From assembly GCA_004557245.1 (NCBI GenBank), contig SFEL01000004.1:1-64000 (forward strand): a stretch of DNA of 64,000 bases. Reading direction: 5' to 3'. Shown here piece after piece: positions 47,402 through 56,773 of the stretch. Under the pieces are notes generated by a model. It was not told the DNA's origin, searched no databases, and worked only from the letters and a program-made list of their open reading frames with translations. This DNA comes from Clostridiales bacterium. GTDB lineage: Bacteria; Bacillota; Clostridia; Christensenellales; CAG-138. Position 1 is the first letter of the stretch, and each line of letters opens with the position of its first letter. The translations under genes and the position numbers were made by a program.

Positions 47402-49474
47402 ATGAAGAACTATACCGCAGCAAACATCCGCAACATAGGAGTATTCGGCCACGGCGGCGAGGGCAAGACCACTCTTACCGAGGCCATGCTCTTCAATGCC
47501 GGGCTCCTCGAGCGTCTCGGCAAGGTTGAGAACGGAACCACCACTACCGACTACGATCCCGAGGAAGTAAAGCGCACTATCTCCATCAACTGTGCTCTTG
47601 CTCCTTACGAGTGGAAGGACGTAAAGGTAAATATCATAGACGCTCCCGGTTTCTTCGATTTTTACGGTGAAGTTACTGCGGCAATGGCAATGGCTGACTC
47701 CGCTCTGATCGTCGTCGGTGCCGTATCCGGCCCCGTTGTAGGCACCGAGAAGGCCATGGATATGTGCAAGAAGTCCGGCAAGGCCCGCATGATCGTAGTA
47801 AATCAGATGGACCGCGAAAACGCCAACTTCGATAAGGTCATGAATGAGCTGAACGAAAAGTTCGGTCCCAGCGTAGTTCCGATTCAGCTGCCCATAATGG
47901 AAGGCGGCAAGCTGGTAGGCTATGTGGACACCGTTCATATGATTGCCAAAAAGTACGATGGCAAGGGCGAGAAGGATTGTGATATCCCCGCCAATCTGTC
48001 CGCACGCGCGCAGGAAGTCTATGAGGCCCTCACCGAGGCAGCCGCCGAGACGGATGAAGCCCTTATGGAGAAGTTCTTTGAGGAAGGGGAGCTCTCCCGC
48101 GAGGAGATAATCTCCGGCCTGAATAACGGTATTCTGGGCGGCGACATTACCCCTGTTTGCTGCTGCGCTGCACAGCCCAATATTGGCGTATGCACCCTGA
48201 TGGACAATCTTGTCAAGTACATGCCTCCCGCCTCCATGGCTAAGGCTCCCAAGGCCGTCAATCCCAAGACCGGAGACGCAGTCGAAGTGAAGCAGGACGG
48301 CAAGTTTGCGGCTCAGGTCATCAAGACCGTTATTGACCAGTTCGGCAAGTATTCCATACTTAAAGTATACAGCGGCGTTCTCAGCGCAGATGTTGTTCCG
48401 TACAATACCCGTGAAGAAAAGTCCGAGAAGCCCTCTGCCCCTGGCATTATGCGCGGCAAGAAGGTCACTCCCGTCGATAAGCTCATCGCTGGCGATATAG
48501 GCGTACTGTCCAAGCTTCAGTATACCGCTACCGGCGACACCCTGTGCGACGCTTCCGCACCTGTGCAGTTTGAAGCCATCAAATTCCCTGAGCCCTGCAT
48601 CAAGCTGGCCGTTTCCGCCAAGAAGCAGGGCGAAGAAGATAAGGTCTTTGCCGGCCTTAACAAGCTGCTCGAAGAAGATCCAACCATGGCACTCGAGAAG
48701 AATGCCGAGACCGGCGACATGCTGCTCTGCGGTTTGGGCGAGGTGCATATTGATGTTCTCTGCGCAAAGCTGAAGAACAAGACCGGCGTAGAGGCCCAGA
48801 TATCCGATCCCCGCATTCCTTACCGTGAGACTATCCGCGGAACCGCAGAGGCCGAAGGTAAGCATAAGAAGCAGACCGGCGGCAGCGGCCAGTTCGGCGT
48901 GGTCAACATGCGCTTTGAGCCTCTCACCAACGGCGAGGATTTCGAGTTTGTCAACGCCATCGTCGGCGGCGTAGTTCCTAAGGAATATATCCCCGCGGTC
49001 GAAAAGGGCACCCGAGAGGCCATGAAGCACGGCGTGCTTGCCGGTTATCCCATGATCGGAGTAAAGGCCACTCTGTTCTTCGGTAAGTATCACCCCGTGG
49101 ATTCCAAGGAAGTTGCATTCAAGAGCGCCGCGCGCCTTGCTTACAAGGAAGCCTGCGCCAAAGCACAGCCTGCCCTGATAGAGCCCATCTATCAGTACAA
49201 CATCACCGTTCCCAACGAGTATACCGGCGCCATCATGGGTGATCTGTCCAGCCGTCGCGGCCGTGTGCTCGGCATGAACCCCTGTGAGGAAGGTACCGAA
49301 GTAGTAGCAGAAGCTCCTCTCTCTGAGATGTTCAAGTATGCTACCGACCTGCGTTCCATGACTCAGGCCCGCGGCTCCTTTACCAGCCAGTTCGTACGCT
49401 ACGAGGACGTCCCCGCTTTCGAGGCAAAGAAGATCATCGAGAACGCCCAGAAGGAAGAGGACGAGGAAGAATAA
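47402..49474 (+). CDS. Elongation factor G-like GTPase (FusA paralogue)
   Basis: A 690-residue translational GTPase with the full EF-G domain order: G domain, domain II, III, IV and V (with AIMGDLSSRRGRVLG). The G motifs differ from housekeeping EF-G: P-loop GHGGEGKTT (16-24), G3 DAPGFFD (80-86) instead of DTPGHVD, and G4 NQMD instead of NKMD. The catalytic switch-II histidine is thus Phe84. It belongs to the EF-G-like branch found next to canonical fusA in many Clostridia, whose role is not well defined. Codon use is of the highly expressed kind. AGGGGGATTGA precedes the ATG. Confidence 0.9.
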   Translation: MKNYTAANIRNIGVFGHGGEGKTTLTEAMLFNAGLLERLGKVENGTTTTDYDPEEVKRTISINCALAPYEWKDVKVNIIDAPGFFDFYGEVTAAMAMADSALIVVGAVSGPVVGTEKAMDMCKKSGKARMIVVNQMDRENANFDKVMNELNEKFGPSVVPIQLPIMEGGKLVGYVDTVHMIAKKYDGKGEKDCDIPANLSARAQEVYEALTEAAAETDEALMEKFFEEGELSREEIISGLNNGILGGDITPVCCCAAQPNIGVCTLMDNLVKYMPPASMAKAPKAVNPKTGDAVEVKQDGKFAAQVIKTVIDQFGKYSILKVYSGVLSADVVPYNTREEKSEKPSAPGIMRGKKVTPVDKLIAGDIGVLSKLQYTATGDTLCDASAPVQFEAIKFPEPCIKLAVSAKKQGEEDKVFAGLNKLLEEDPTMALEKNAETGDMLLCGLGEVHIDVLCAKLKNKTGVEAQISDPRIPYRETIRGTAEAEGKHKKQTGGSGQFGVVNMRFEPLTNGEDFEFVNAIVGGVVPKEYIPAVEKGTREAMKHGVLAGYPMIGVKATLFFGKYHPVDSKEVAFKSAARLAYKEACAKAQPALIEPIYQYNITVPNEYTGAIMGDLSSRRGRVLGMNPCEEGTEVVAEAPLSEMFKYATDLRSMTQARGSFTSQFVRYEDVPAFEAKKIIENAQKEEDEEE

Positions 49475-49526
49475 TCTTCTTCGAACGCATCGGAGCAAAC
49501 AACAAAGCCTGGAAATATGAAATGTC

Positions 49527-49575
49527 CCCCGTTTGTTAGAAAGTATTATATACTTTCTAACAAACGGGGCTTTTA
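49527..49575 (+). terminator. Long perfect hairpin terminator after the EF-G-like gene
   Basis: Arms 49527-49546 and 49550-49569 are exact complements over 20 bp with a TAT loop, followed by CTTTTAT. The stem is longer than needed for a terminator. The rest of 49475-49798 holds only the surE promoter. Confidence 0.8.
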
Positions 49576-49715
49576 TATACTCAAAGGATACCTCATAGGC
49601 TTCGTTGCATAACGCTCTGCGACCGTTTTGTATAGAAAAGAATTATAGCAGGAAGTGTTGCATAATACTTTCTTATGAAATAAAAAATGCAGCTCTTTCA
49701 TCTAATGCTTTTATA

Positions 49716-49744
49716 TTGCCAAAATAAACGCTTTTTGGTACAAT
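49716..49744 (+). promoter_or_regulatory. Promoter of surE
   Basis: TTGCCA at 49716-49721 and TACAAT at 49739-49744 with a 17-base spacer, 55 bases upstream of surE. Confidence 0.65.
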
Positions 49745-49798
49745 AATTGCAACTGAAAGCCGATGGCTTTTTCACAAATACAAGGAAAGATGCAAATA

Positions 49799-50539
49799 AT
49801 GAGAATACTTATTGCAAATGATGACGGTATATACGCCGCGGGCATCAAGGCCATTGCAGCGGAGTTTTCAAAGAAGCATCAGGTGATGGTTGTCGCTCCG
49901 GATCATGAGCGCAGCGGCGCCAGCCATTCTATAAATCTTACGTCGCCACTCAGGATACATAAGACAGAACTTTCCGGCTTTGATAATATAGAGGCTTACA
50001 GGGTAAACGGCACACCGGTGGACTGCGTGATAGTAGGCTGCAACGCGCTGAACTTCAAGCCGGATGCAATTATAACCGGAGTGAACCACGGGTATAACCT
50101 GGGCATGGATATACATTATTCGGGCACGGTATCTGCGGCAAAGGAAGGGGCGTTAATGGGAATACCTTCAATGGCAGTATCGATGTGCAACCTTACGTCT
50201 AAAGATTTTTCGGTGCCGGCAAGGGTGGCGGCAGAGCTGTTTGACGGCTTTATCGCCAGCGGCAGCCTACTTTATAATGTAAATGTGCCCGACCTTGCCT
50301 ACGGCGAGCTGAAAGGCATAAAGTTTACCGGTCTTTCAAAAAGGACATACTATTCACCATTTGAAAAACGGGTTGATCCCCGTGGATGCGAATACTACTG
50401 GTGGCCTATGCGGACGGAGTATGACGGAGATATGAAGGCTGACAACGACGAGCGCTGGACGGCCGAAGGCTTTGTTTCCGTTACGCCAATACTTACAGAT
50501 TTTACGGATTACGCTGCGCTGAAGCGGCTGAATAAATAA
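49799..50539 (+). CDS. surE: 5'/3'-nucleotidase SurE
   Basis: SurE (246 residues) dephosphorylates nucleoside monophosphates in a metal-dependent way. The family start ILIANDDGIYAAGI with the metal-binding Asp pair, APDHERSGASHSI with Ser, and GVNHGYNLGMDIHYSGTVSAA are all present. ATG 49799 follows AGGAAAG; the frame is open back to 49763 but the family start fits here. A SIS-domain regulator gene follows after 30 bases. Confidence 0.94.
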   Translation: MRILIANDDGIYAAGIKAIAAEFSKKHQVMVVAPDHERSGASHSINLTSPLRIHKTELSGFDNIEAYRVNGTPVDCVIVGCNALNFKPDAIITGVNHGYNLGMDIHYSGTVSAAKEGALMGIPSMAVSMCNLTSKDFSVPARVAAELFDGFIASGSLLYNVNVPDLAYGELKGIKFTGLSKRTYYSPFEKRVDPRGCEYYWWPMRTEYDGDMKADNDERWTAEGFVSVTPILTDFTDYAALKRLNK

Positions 50540-50569
50540 GAAACAGACTAAGAAGGGGTCGATATCAAC

Positions 50570-51439
50570 ATGGAAAACGTGGATTTGCTCGCACGGATAA
50601 ACCAGCATTACAGTTCTTTCAGCAAGGGGCAGAAGCTGCTTGCCAACTACATAATAGACAATTACGACAGGGCGGCGTTCATTACCGCATCAAAGATGGG
50701 CCGCACTGTAGGCGTAAGCGAATCTACGGTTGTCCGCTTTGCATATGCTTTGGGTTATGACGGATATCCTGCGCTCCAGCGCTCCCTTCAGGAAATGATA
50801 CGCAACCGTCTTACTACGGTCCAGCGTATACAACTCACATCGGATCTTTCGCAGGATGAGGTCCTTTCCACTGTATTGAAATCAGATATAAGCAATATCA
50901 GAGCTACTATAGAGTCGGTAAATACCGCTACCTTCAATACCGTCATAGACTACATGCTCAAGGCGCGCAAGATCTATGTTGTAGGTATAAAGAGTGCGGC
51001 GCCGTTAGCACAATTCCTGGGGTATTATCTCAACTTCATACTGGACGATGTATGCATCGTCAACAGTACCGTATATGAAACGATGCTGCGCATAAGCGAC
51101 AAGGACATGTGCATAGGAATAAGCTTCCCCAGATACTCCTCTAAGGCGGTGGAAGCGCTGAGCTTCGCAAGGAGCAAGGGCGCATATGTGACGGCCATAA
51201 CGGACAGCATGTTTTCCCCTATAGCCGAGCTTGCGGACAGCGTACTGGTAGCGCGCAGCGATATGGCTTCCTTTGCCGATTCTCTGGCTGCCCCCTTGAG
51301 CCTTATCAATGCCCTTATAGTGGGTGCGGGCCTTCGCAGGAAGGACGAGGTGTACGAGAGATTGGATCAGCTGGAAGGCATATGGAAGAGCCACAAGGTG
51401 TACATAGCGTCCAATACAGACGATAGGGATAACGAATGA
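50570..51439 (+). CDS. MurR/RpiR family transcriptional regulator
   Basis: A 289-residue regulator with an N-terminal RpiR-type helix-turn-helix (about 1-75, containing SESTVVRFAYALGYDGYPALQ) and a C-terminal sugar isomerase (SIS) domain (about 125-250) that binds a phosphosugar. Targets are not evident; no sugar operon is adjacent. Its stop overlaps the next gene by four bases (ATGA), so it is translated with the flavoprotein gene. Confidence 0.9.
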   Translation: MENVDLLARINQHYSSFSKGQKLLANYIIDNYDRAAFITASKMGRTVGVSESTVVRFAYALGYDGYPALQRSLQEMIRNRLTTVQRIQLTSDLSQDEVLSTVLKSDISNIRATIESVNTATFNTVIDYMLKARKIYVVGIKSAAPLAQFLGYYLNFILDDVCIVNSTVYETMLRISDKDMCIGISFPRYSSKAVEALSFARSKGAYVTAITDSMFSPIAELADSVLVARSDMASFADSLAAPLSLINALIVGAGLRRKDEVYERLDQLEGIWKSHKVYIASNTDDRDNE

Positions 51440-52656
51440 GCAGGGTAGCTGTAATAGGCGGCGGCCCGGCAGGCATAATGGCGGCAGCAGCGGCAGCGGG
51501 CTGCGGCCATGATTCAGTGTTGCTTGAAAAAAACGAAAAGCTGGGCAAGAAGCTGTTTCTTACGGGCAAGGGGCGCTGCAACATAACCAACAGCTGTGAT
51601 ACCGATGACTTTTTTGCCAATATACCGAGAAATCCCAAGTTTCTGTACAGTGCGCTGTACGGCTTTTCCAATACTGACATAGTTGAGCTCATAAACGCAA
51701 ACGGCGTGCCTACCAAGGCGGAAAGAGGCAAGCGCATTTTTCCCGCATCGGACAAGTCCAGCGACGTTATAAAGGCGCTTACGCGGCATTTGAACAACAG
51801 CGGAGCGGAGCTCAGGCTCAATACCGAGGTATCCGGCATACGAAAGGCCGGCAGCGGCTTTGAGCTTACGGTAAACGGCTGCAGGGAGGCTTTTGACGCG
51901 GTGATAATCTGTACCGGAGGCGCGAGCTACCCAACGACGGGCTCTACCGGCTCAGGCTATACCTTCGCCCAAAAGCTTGGCCATACCGTGACGGATATAC
52001 GTCCGTCTCTCATACCGCTGGCTACGGTAGAAGAGTGGCCGGGGAAATTGGCTGGGCTTTCGCTTAAAAATGTCACTCTGAGGGCGTACAACAAAAAGAA
52101 CAGGCTGGTATATGAGGAACTGGGCGAGATGCTGTTCACCCACTTCGGCGTATCTGGTCCGCTGGTGCTCAGCGCCAGCAGCAGGATAGCCGACAGTCCG
52201 GAAGGTGTGCGGCTCACCATTGATATGAAACCCGGCCTTAACCCTGATGAGCTGGACAGGCGCATTTTGCGGGACTTTGAAAAGTACCAGCGTAAACAGC
52301 TTATAAACGGGTTGAACGACCTGCTTCCGTCACGGCTCATACCGGTAGTTATAAGCATATCCGGCGTGCCTGCGGAAATTAACATCAGCTCTGTAACAAA
52401 GGCCATGAGGGAGTCGCTGGTGAAAACCATCAAGTGCATACCGCTGACAGTAGATCACGCCTTGCCGGTAGAAGAGGCGATAATAACCAGGGGCGGCATA
52501 AGCGTAAAGGAGATAGATCCCTCTACCATGGAATCCAAGCTGGTTCCGGGACTGTTCTTTGCGGGCGAAATAATCGACGTAGATGGATACACCGGAGGCT
52601 TCAACCTGCAAATAGCTTACTCCACGGGTGTGCTTGCAGGCAGATCCGTAAGATAA
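51436..52656 (+). CDS. HI0933/YhiN-type NAD(P)/FAD-dependent oxidoreductase
   Basis: A 406-residue flavoprotein of the HI0933-like family (BaiN/YhiN). The FAD-binding dinucleotide motif IGGGPAGIMAAAAAA opens the protein, followed by GRCNITNSCD, ICTGGASYPTTGSTGSGY, and the C-terminal GLFFAGEIIDVDGYTGGFNLQ. A bile-acid reductase activity has been reported for one relative, but the family is broad and this gene lies in a housekeeping cluster before cmk in many Clostridia, so a general role is more likely. Confidence 0.9.
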   Translation: MSRVAVIGGGPAGIMAAAAAAGCGHDSVLLEKNEKLGKKLFLTGKGRCNITNSCDTDDFFANIPRNPKFLYSALYGFSNTDIVELINANGVPTKAERGKRIFPASDKSSDVIKALTRHLNNSGAELRLNTEVSGIRKAGSGFELTVNGCREAFDAVIICTGGASYPTTGSTGSGYTFAQKLGHTVTDIRPSLIPLATVEEWPGKLAGLSLKNVTLRAYNKKNRLVYEELGEMLFTHFGVSGPLVLSASSRIADSPEGVRLTIDMKPGLNPDELDRRILRDFEKYQRKQLINGLNDLLPSRLIPVVISISGVPAEINISSVTKAMRESLVKTIKCIPLTVDHALPVEEAIITRGGISVKEIDPSTMESKLVPGLFFAGEIIDVDGYTGGFNLQIAYSTGVLAGRSVR

Positions 52657-52673
52657 CGCGAGGTGAATGTATA

Positions 52674-53357
52674 ATGATAAATATAGCCATAGACGGTCCT
52701 GCGGGTGCGGGCAAGAGCACGGTTGCCAGGGCGGTAGCCAAAAAGCTCGGCATACTCTACCTCGACACGGGCGCGATGTACCGGGCAATGGCGTTAAAAG
52801 CCATGCGAGAGGGTATAGACCCAAACGATAAGGAGCAGGTGCTGCCCCTTCTTGAATGTACCGAGATATATGCGAAAAATATCGGCGGAACTCAGCATAC
52901 CTATCTGGACGGCGAGGATGTTTCCGGCCTTATAAGGACGCCGGAAATATCCCGGGGCGCTTCCGACATAAGCGCCATACCGGACGTGCGCATCAAGCTG
53001 GCGCAGATACAGCGCAATATCGCCCATACCTCAGATGTAGTCATGGACGGGCGGGAGATAGGCTCTTATGTGATCCCCGACTGCGAGAACAAGTTCTATG
53101 TTACCGCCTCCGTAGACGAGCGCGCCCGCCGCAGGCTGCTGGAGCTAAAAGAAAAGGGCAGGGACAACGGCATGACCGTGGAGGACATGGCGAAGGATAT
53201 AGCGGAGCGCGACTACAATGACAGCCACAGGGCCTTTGCGCCATTGCTCAGGCTGCCCGAGGCGATACTTATAGACACCACCGACCTTACGATAGGCGAA
53301 GCGGTGAACGCCGTGCTTAAAAACCTTAAAAACATTGGGGCGGAGGCGCATAAGTAA
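52674..53357 (+). CDS. cmk: Cytidylate kinase
   Basis: Cmk (227 residues) phosphorylates CMP and dCMP with ATP. The P-loop IDGPAGAGKST (6-16), YLDTGAMYRA, the substrate-binding region DGREIGSYVIPDC and the LID segment RARRRLLE are typical. ATG 52674 follows GAGGTGA; the frame is open farther upstream inside the flavoprotein gene. The last base overlaps the plsC start. Confidence 0.95.
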   Translation: MINIAIDGPAGAGKSTVARAVAKKLGILYLDTGAMYRAMALKAMREGIDPNDKEQVLPLLECTEIYAKNIGGTQHTYLDGEDVSGLIRTPEISRGASDISAIPDVRIKLAQIQRNIAHTSDVVMDGREIGSYVIPDCENKFYVTASVDERARRRLLELKEKGRDNGMTVEDMAKDIAERDYNDSHRAFAPLLRLPEAILIDTTDLTIGEAVNAVLKNLKNIGAEAHK

Positions 53358-53947
53358 TGCTTTATATACTTTTCAGATATCTGCTTTGGCCGCTTTTCAT
53401 GATAATAATGCGGCCTCAGGTATATAACCTGAAGGGGCTCCGGGTAAAGGGAGGAGCAATATACGCATGCAATCACTTATCCATGTTGGATCCAGTGATG
53501 ATAGCATTCCTTTCTCCGCGGATAGTCCACTTCATGGCTAAGAAGGAGCTTTTCAACGGCTTGGGTAAGGTGTTCTTCAAAGGGCTCATGGTGTTTCCGG
53601 TGAATCGGCATACAGCTGATATAGCCTCTCTCAAGCGGGCTATGGAGGTGCTGAAAGATGGCAAGGTCTTCGGAATATTCCCAGAAGGCAAGCGATCAGT
53701 TACGGGCGAACTGGACGAACTGGAAAAGGGCACCGCATTCCTGGCGCTTAAATCAGGCGCGCCTGTAATACCAATGTATATCGATCCCAAGTGCTATGAC
53801 TCCATGCGGTTCCGAATGATCGTAGGGGAGCCTGTGAGCAGGGAAGGCCTTGAGAACCTCAGCCGCAATGAGATGTCGGACGAGTTCACGAACCGACTTA
53901 CTGCTGCCTTTGAGGGGCTTAAAGCGCGGCTGGAGGGTATGCAGTGA
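53357..53947 (+). CDS. plsC: 1-acyl-sn-glycerol-3-phosphate acyltransferase
   Basis: PlsC (196 residues) adds the second acyl chain to make phosphatidic acid at the membrane. NHLSMLDP carries the H-x4-D catalytic pair and FPEGKRS is the substrate loop. A hydrophobic N-terminus (about 1-20) anchors it. The gene is coupled on both sides: ATG overlaps the cmk stop, and its stop overlaps the GTG start of ispH-rpsA by four bases. Confidence 0.93.
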   Translation: MLYILFRYLLWPLFMIIMRPQVYNLKGLRVKGGAIYACNHLSMLDPVMIAFLSPRIVHFMAKKELFNGLGKVFFKGLMVFPVNRHTADIASLKRAMEVLKDGKVFGIFPEGKRSVTGELDELEKGTAFLALKSGAPVIPMYIDPKCYDSMRFRMIVGEPVSREGLENLSRNEMSDEFTNRLTAAFEGLKARLEGMQ

Positions 53948-56175
53948 AAGTCATCGCGGCAAAGAACATAGGCTTCTGCTTCGGCGTGGAGCGGGCTATA
54001 GAGATAGCCCGTAAAGAGGTAGAGGACGGCGGTACCGTATACACCTACGGCGAGCTCATACATAACCTTACTGTCATAGATGAGCTTCGCGCCGAGGGGA
54101 TAATACCCGCCGAGACGCTCGAAGATATACCTGCCGGCAGCAATGTCATAATACGATCCCATGGCGTAGCGCCGGAGGAGATAGACAAGTGCCGCAAGCT
54201 GGGGCTTGATGCTGTTGACGCCACATGCCCATTCGTAAAGCGCATACACAACATAGTTAAAAAACACTCTGATGAAGGATATTCAGTTGTAATATTCGGC
54301 GAGAGCAGGCACCCGGAGGTGAAAGGCATACAGGGCTGGGCAAAAGGCGCAGCCGTCGTGTCCGATCCTGAGCAGGCGAGGAAACTGCCGCATATGCAGA
54401 AGTGCTGCCTCGTGTCCCAGACCACCGCCTGCGAAGAATGCTTCCGCCAGGTGGAGGAAGCAATAAGTGAAAGATGCGATGAGCTGGCATCGTTCGATAC
54501 TATTTGCGAGACCACACGTTTAAGACAGAACGAGGCGGCGGAACTGAGCAGGAAATGCACCCACATGTTCGTGATTGGCGGACATCACAGCTCAAATACA
54601 CAAAAACTGTGTGCGATATGTAAAAAGTATTGCAAAACCGTTGAATCTCTGGCAAAAGTAGGCGAAATAACCCTTGAAAATATTGATATCAATGATATAA
54701 TAGGGGTTGTTGGAGGCGCATCGACGCCGAAATGGATTATATTGGAGGTTATTGAAAGAATGAGCGAACTGGAAAAGACGATGGCTGCAAGCCCCGAAGA
54801 AGAAAAAGTAGAGGCGGTAGCAGCAGCTGCCGTCCAGGAACCCGTTGCCGAAACCGCTGAAGCTGCCGAGCCCAGCTTTGAGGAAGTGTTCGAAAAGACA
54901 CTCGTACGCATCAGGAACGGACAGATCATCAAGGGCTCCGTCGTACAGATAGTGGACGGCGAAGTATGCGTAAACATTGGTTATAAGTCCGACGGGTTTA
55001 TTCCACGCAACGAGTTCTCTTCTGATACTGAAGTCAACCCTGAAGATGTTGTCAAGGTTGGCGACGAGATCGAAGTTGAGGTCATTAAGGTAAACGATGG
55101 CGAGGGCAACGTGCTCCTCTCCCGCAAGAACGTTGAGAGCAAGAAGCTTTGGGACAACCTTATGCAGGACGAAGAGAACCTGCAGGATAAGACTTTTGAC
55201 GCCGTGGGCAAGGAAGTCGTAAAGGGCGGTCTGATCGCCACCATCAATGGTATCCGTGCTTTTATTCCCGCATCTCAGCTGTCTACCAAGTATGTTGAGA
55301 ATATCGGCGAGTTCGTAGGCAAGGATCTGAAGGTCAAGATCATTGAGGTCGATAAGTCCCGCAAGCGCATCGTAGCATCCCATAAGGCGGTTATGAAGGA
55401 AGAAGCCGAAGCTGCTAAGAAGGAGCTTTGGAACAAGCTGGAAGTCGGTTCCAAGGTAAAGGGCGTTGTGCGCCGCCTGACCGATTTCGGCGCGTTTGTT
55501 GATATCGGCGGTATTGATGGTCTGGTGCATGTTACTGACGTAGCATGGGGCCGCGTAAAGCATCCTTCCGATGTACTTTCCATAGGTCAGGAGATCGAAG
55601 TCCTTATCCGCGATGTAGACGTCGAGAAACAGCGCGTATCCCTCGGTTATAAGCAGCTCCAGCCCAAGCCTTGGACTATGGCTGCCGAGAAGTACCCCGT
55701 AGGCTCCATCGTAGAGGGCAAGGTAGTGCGCATAGTTCCCTTCGGCGCATTTGTGGCTCTTGAGCCCACTATCGACGGCCTGATTCACATCTCTCAGGTG
55801 GGCGTAAAGCGCATCGAGAAGGTCGAAGACGAGATCAATGTTGGCGATGTAGTACGCTGTAAGGTTCTCGATGTAAATCCTGAGGCAAAGCGTATAAGCC
55901 TGAGCCGCCGCGATGTTATCCTTGAGGAGAACCCTGAGGTAGCAGAGCAGTTGGCAGCTGAAAAGGCTGAGCGTGAACGCGTAGCCGCAGAGCGTGCTGC
56001 TGAGCGCGCCGCAGCTGCCGAAGCCGCAAAGGCTGCTAACGAGGCCCGCGAGGCCGAGCGCGCCGAGCGCCGCCGTCAGCGCCGCGAAGAGAACGAATAT
56101 GATTTGCCTCCTGTAGAGAAGGCCACTACTTCTCTGGCAGACAAATTCGCCGGCTTCAAGTTTGACGAGGAGTAA
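53944..56175 (+). CDS. ispH-rpsA: Bifunctional 4-hydroxy-3-methylbut-2-enyl diphosphate reductase / ribosomal protein S1
   Basis: A 743-residue fusion well known in Clostridia. Residues 1 to about 272 are IspH, the last enzyme of the MEP isoprenoid pathway, with cluster cysteines in GFCFGVERA (Cys12), DATCPFV and DTICETTR, plus GHHSSNT. After an Ala/Glu linker follow four S1 RNA-binding repeats (about 320-670) and an Ala/Arg/Glu-rich tail. The start is GTG, overlapping the plsC stop. An internal ATG at 54760 with GGAGG eleven bases upstream could start a separate S1-like protein, and codon use changes sharply at that point. Confidence 0.95.
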   Translation: MKVIAAKNIGFCFGVERAIEIARKEVEDGGTVYTYGELIHNLTVIDELRAEGIIPAETLEDIPAGSNVIIRSHGVAPEEIDKCRKLGLDAVDATCPFVKRIHNIVKKHSDEGYSVVIFGESRHPEVKGIQGWAKGAAVVSDPEQARKLPHMQKCCLVSQTTACEECFRQVEEAISERCDELASFDTICETTRLRQNEAAELSRKCTHMFVIGGHHSSNTQKLCAICKKYCKTVESLAKVGEITLENIDINDIIGVVGGASTPKWIILEVIERMSELEKTMAASPEEEKVEAVAAAAVQEPVAETAEAAEPSFEEVFEKTLVRIRNGQIIKGSVVQIVDGEVCVNIGYKSDGFIPRNEFSSDTEVNPEDVVKVGDEIEVEVIKVNDGEGNVLLSRKNVESKKLWDNLMQDEENLQDKTFDAVGKEVVKGGLIATINGIRAFIPASQLSTKYVENIGEFVGKDLKVKIIEVDKSRKRIVASHKAVMKEEAEAAKKELWNKLEVGSKVKGVVRRLTDFGAFVDIGGIDGLVHVTDVAWGRVKHPSDVLSIGQEIEVLIRDVDVEKQRVSLGYKQLQPKPWTMAAEKYPVGSIVEGKVVRIVPFGAFVALEPTIDGLIHISQVGVKRIEKVEDEINVGDVVRCKVLDVNPEAKRISLSRRDVILEENPEVAEQLAAEKAERERVAAERAAERAAAAEAAKAANEAREAERAERRRQRREENEYDLPPVEKATTSLADKFAGFKFDEE

Positions 56176-56195
56176 GCTTCAAGACAAATAATGAT

Positions 56196-56218
56196 CCCCC
56201 CGCATAGCGGGGGGTATT
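56196..56218 (+). terminator. Hairpin after ispH-rpsA
   Basis: CCCCCCGC pairs with GCGGGGGG around ATA, followed by TATTTC. The T run is weak. It may terminate ispH-rpsA or belong to the end of the insertion element. Confidence 0.55.
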
Positions 56219-56291
56219 TCAGTTTCGGGCATAGCCCTAATATAACTAGCGGCGCACAAGTGCGCATAAAGTGCCTGCCAGCTTGCGCTTG

Positions 56292-56765
56292 TTACCTGCC
56301 ACCCTTAAAAGGGTCTTGCGGGTCAAATATACTCAGCTGGTCCGTTTCTCTGTCTCTTTTTAATTGTTCTGCTATGTATTCCTTAATAGCTTTTGTGTTC
56401 TTCCCTACTGTATCTACATAATACCCCTTACACCAGAATTCCCGGTTTCTATATGCAAATTTCATGTTACCATACTTCTGGAATATCATTAAGCTGCTTT
56501 TGCCCTTTAAGTATCCCATAAAGCCCGATACGCTTATCTTTGGTGGTATACTCAGCAGCAGGTGGATGTGATCCGGGCATATTTCCCCCTCTATTATGTC
56601 TACTCCTTTCCATTTGCACAACGTCCTTATTATCTCTCGTATGTCCTCCCTCTTATCTTCAAAAAATACCTTCCTCCGATACTTTGGCGCAAATACTATG
56701 TGGTACTTACAATTCCATTTCGTATGTGCTAAACTGTTCGTGACGTTATTCTGTTCACTCATCAT
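56292..56765 (-). CDS. tnpA: IS200/IS605 family transposase TnpA (Y1 HUH)
   Basis: The 157-residue transposase has YHIVFAPKYRRKVFF at the start, the HUH motif PDHIHLLL (His-Ile-His) and the catalytic Tyr in GYYVDTVGKN. The reading frame is intact, so the element could still be active. It cuts and pastes single-stranded DNA. AGGAGG lies five bases before the first of two ATG codons, but it is partly covered by an upstream hairpin arm, the translation control described for IS200. Confidence 0.93.
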   Translation of the reverse strand: MMSEQNNVTNSLAHTKWNCKYHIVFAPKYRRKVFFEDKREDIREIIRTLCKWKGVDIIEGEICPDHIHLLLSIPPKISVSGFMGYLKGKSSLMIFQKYGNMKFAYRNREFWCKGYYVDTVGKNTKAIKEYIAEQLKRDRETDQLSIFDPQDPFKGGR

Positions 56766-56773
56766 AATGTCCT

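Noticed and set aside
47381..49498. A 705-codon minus-strand open frame opposite the EF-G-like gene
   Set aside because: Its length comes from strong codon bias of the plus-strand GTPase; the translation has no plausible protein features.
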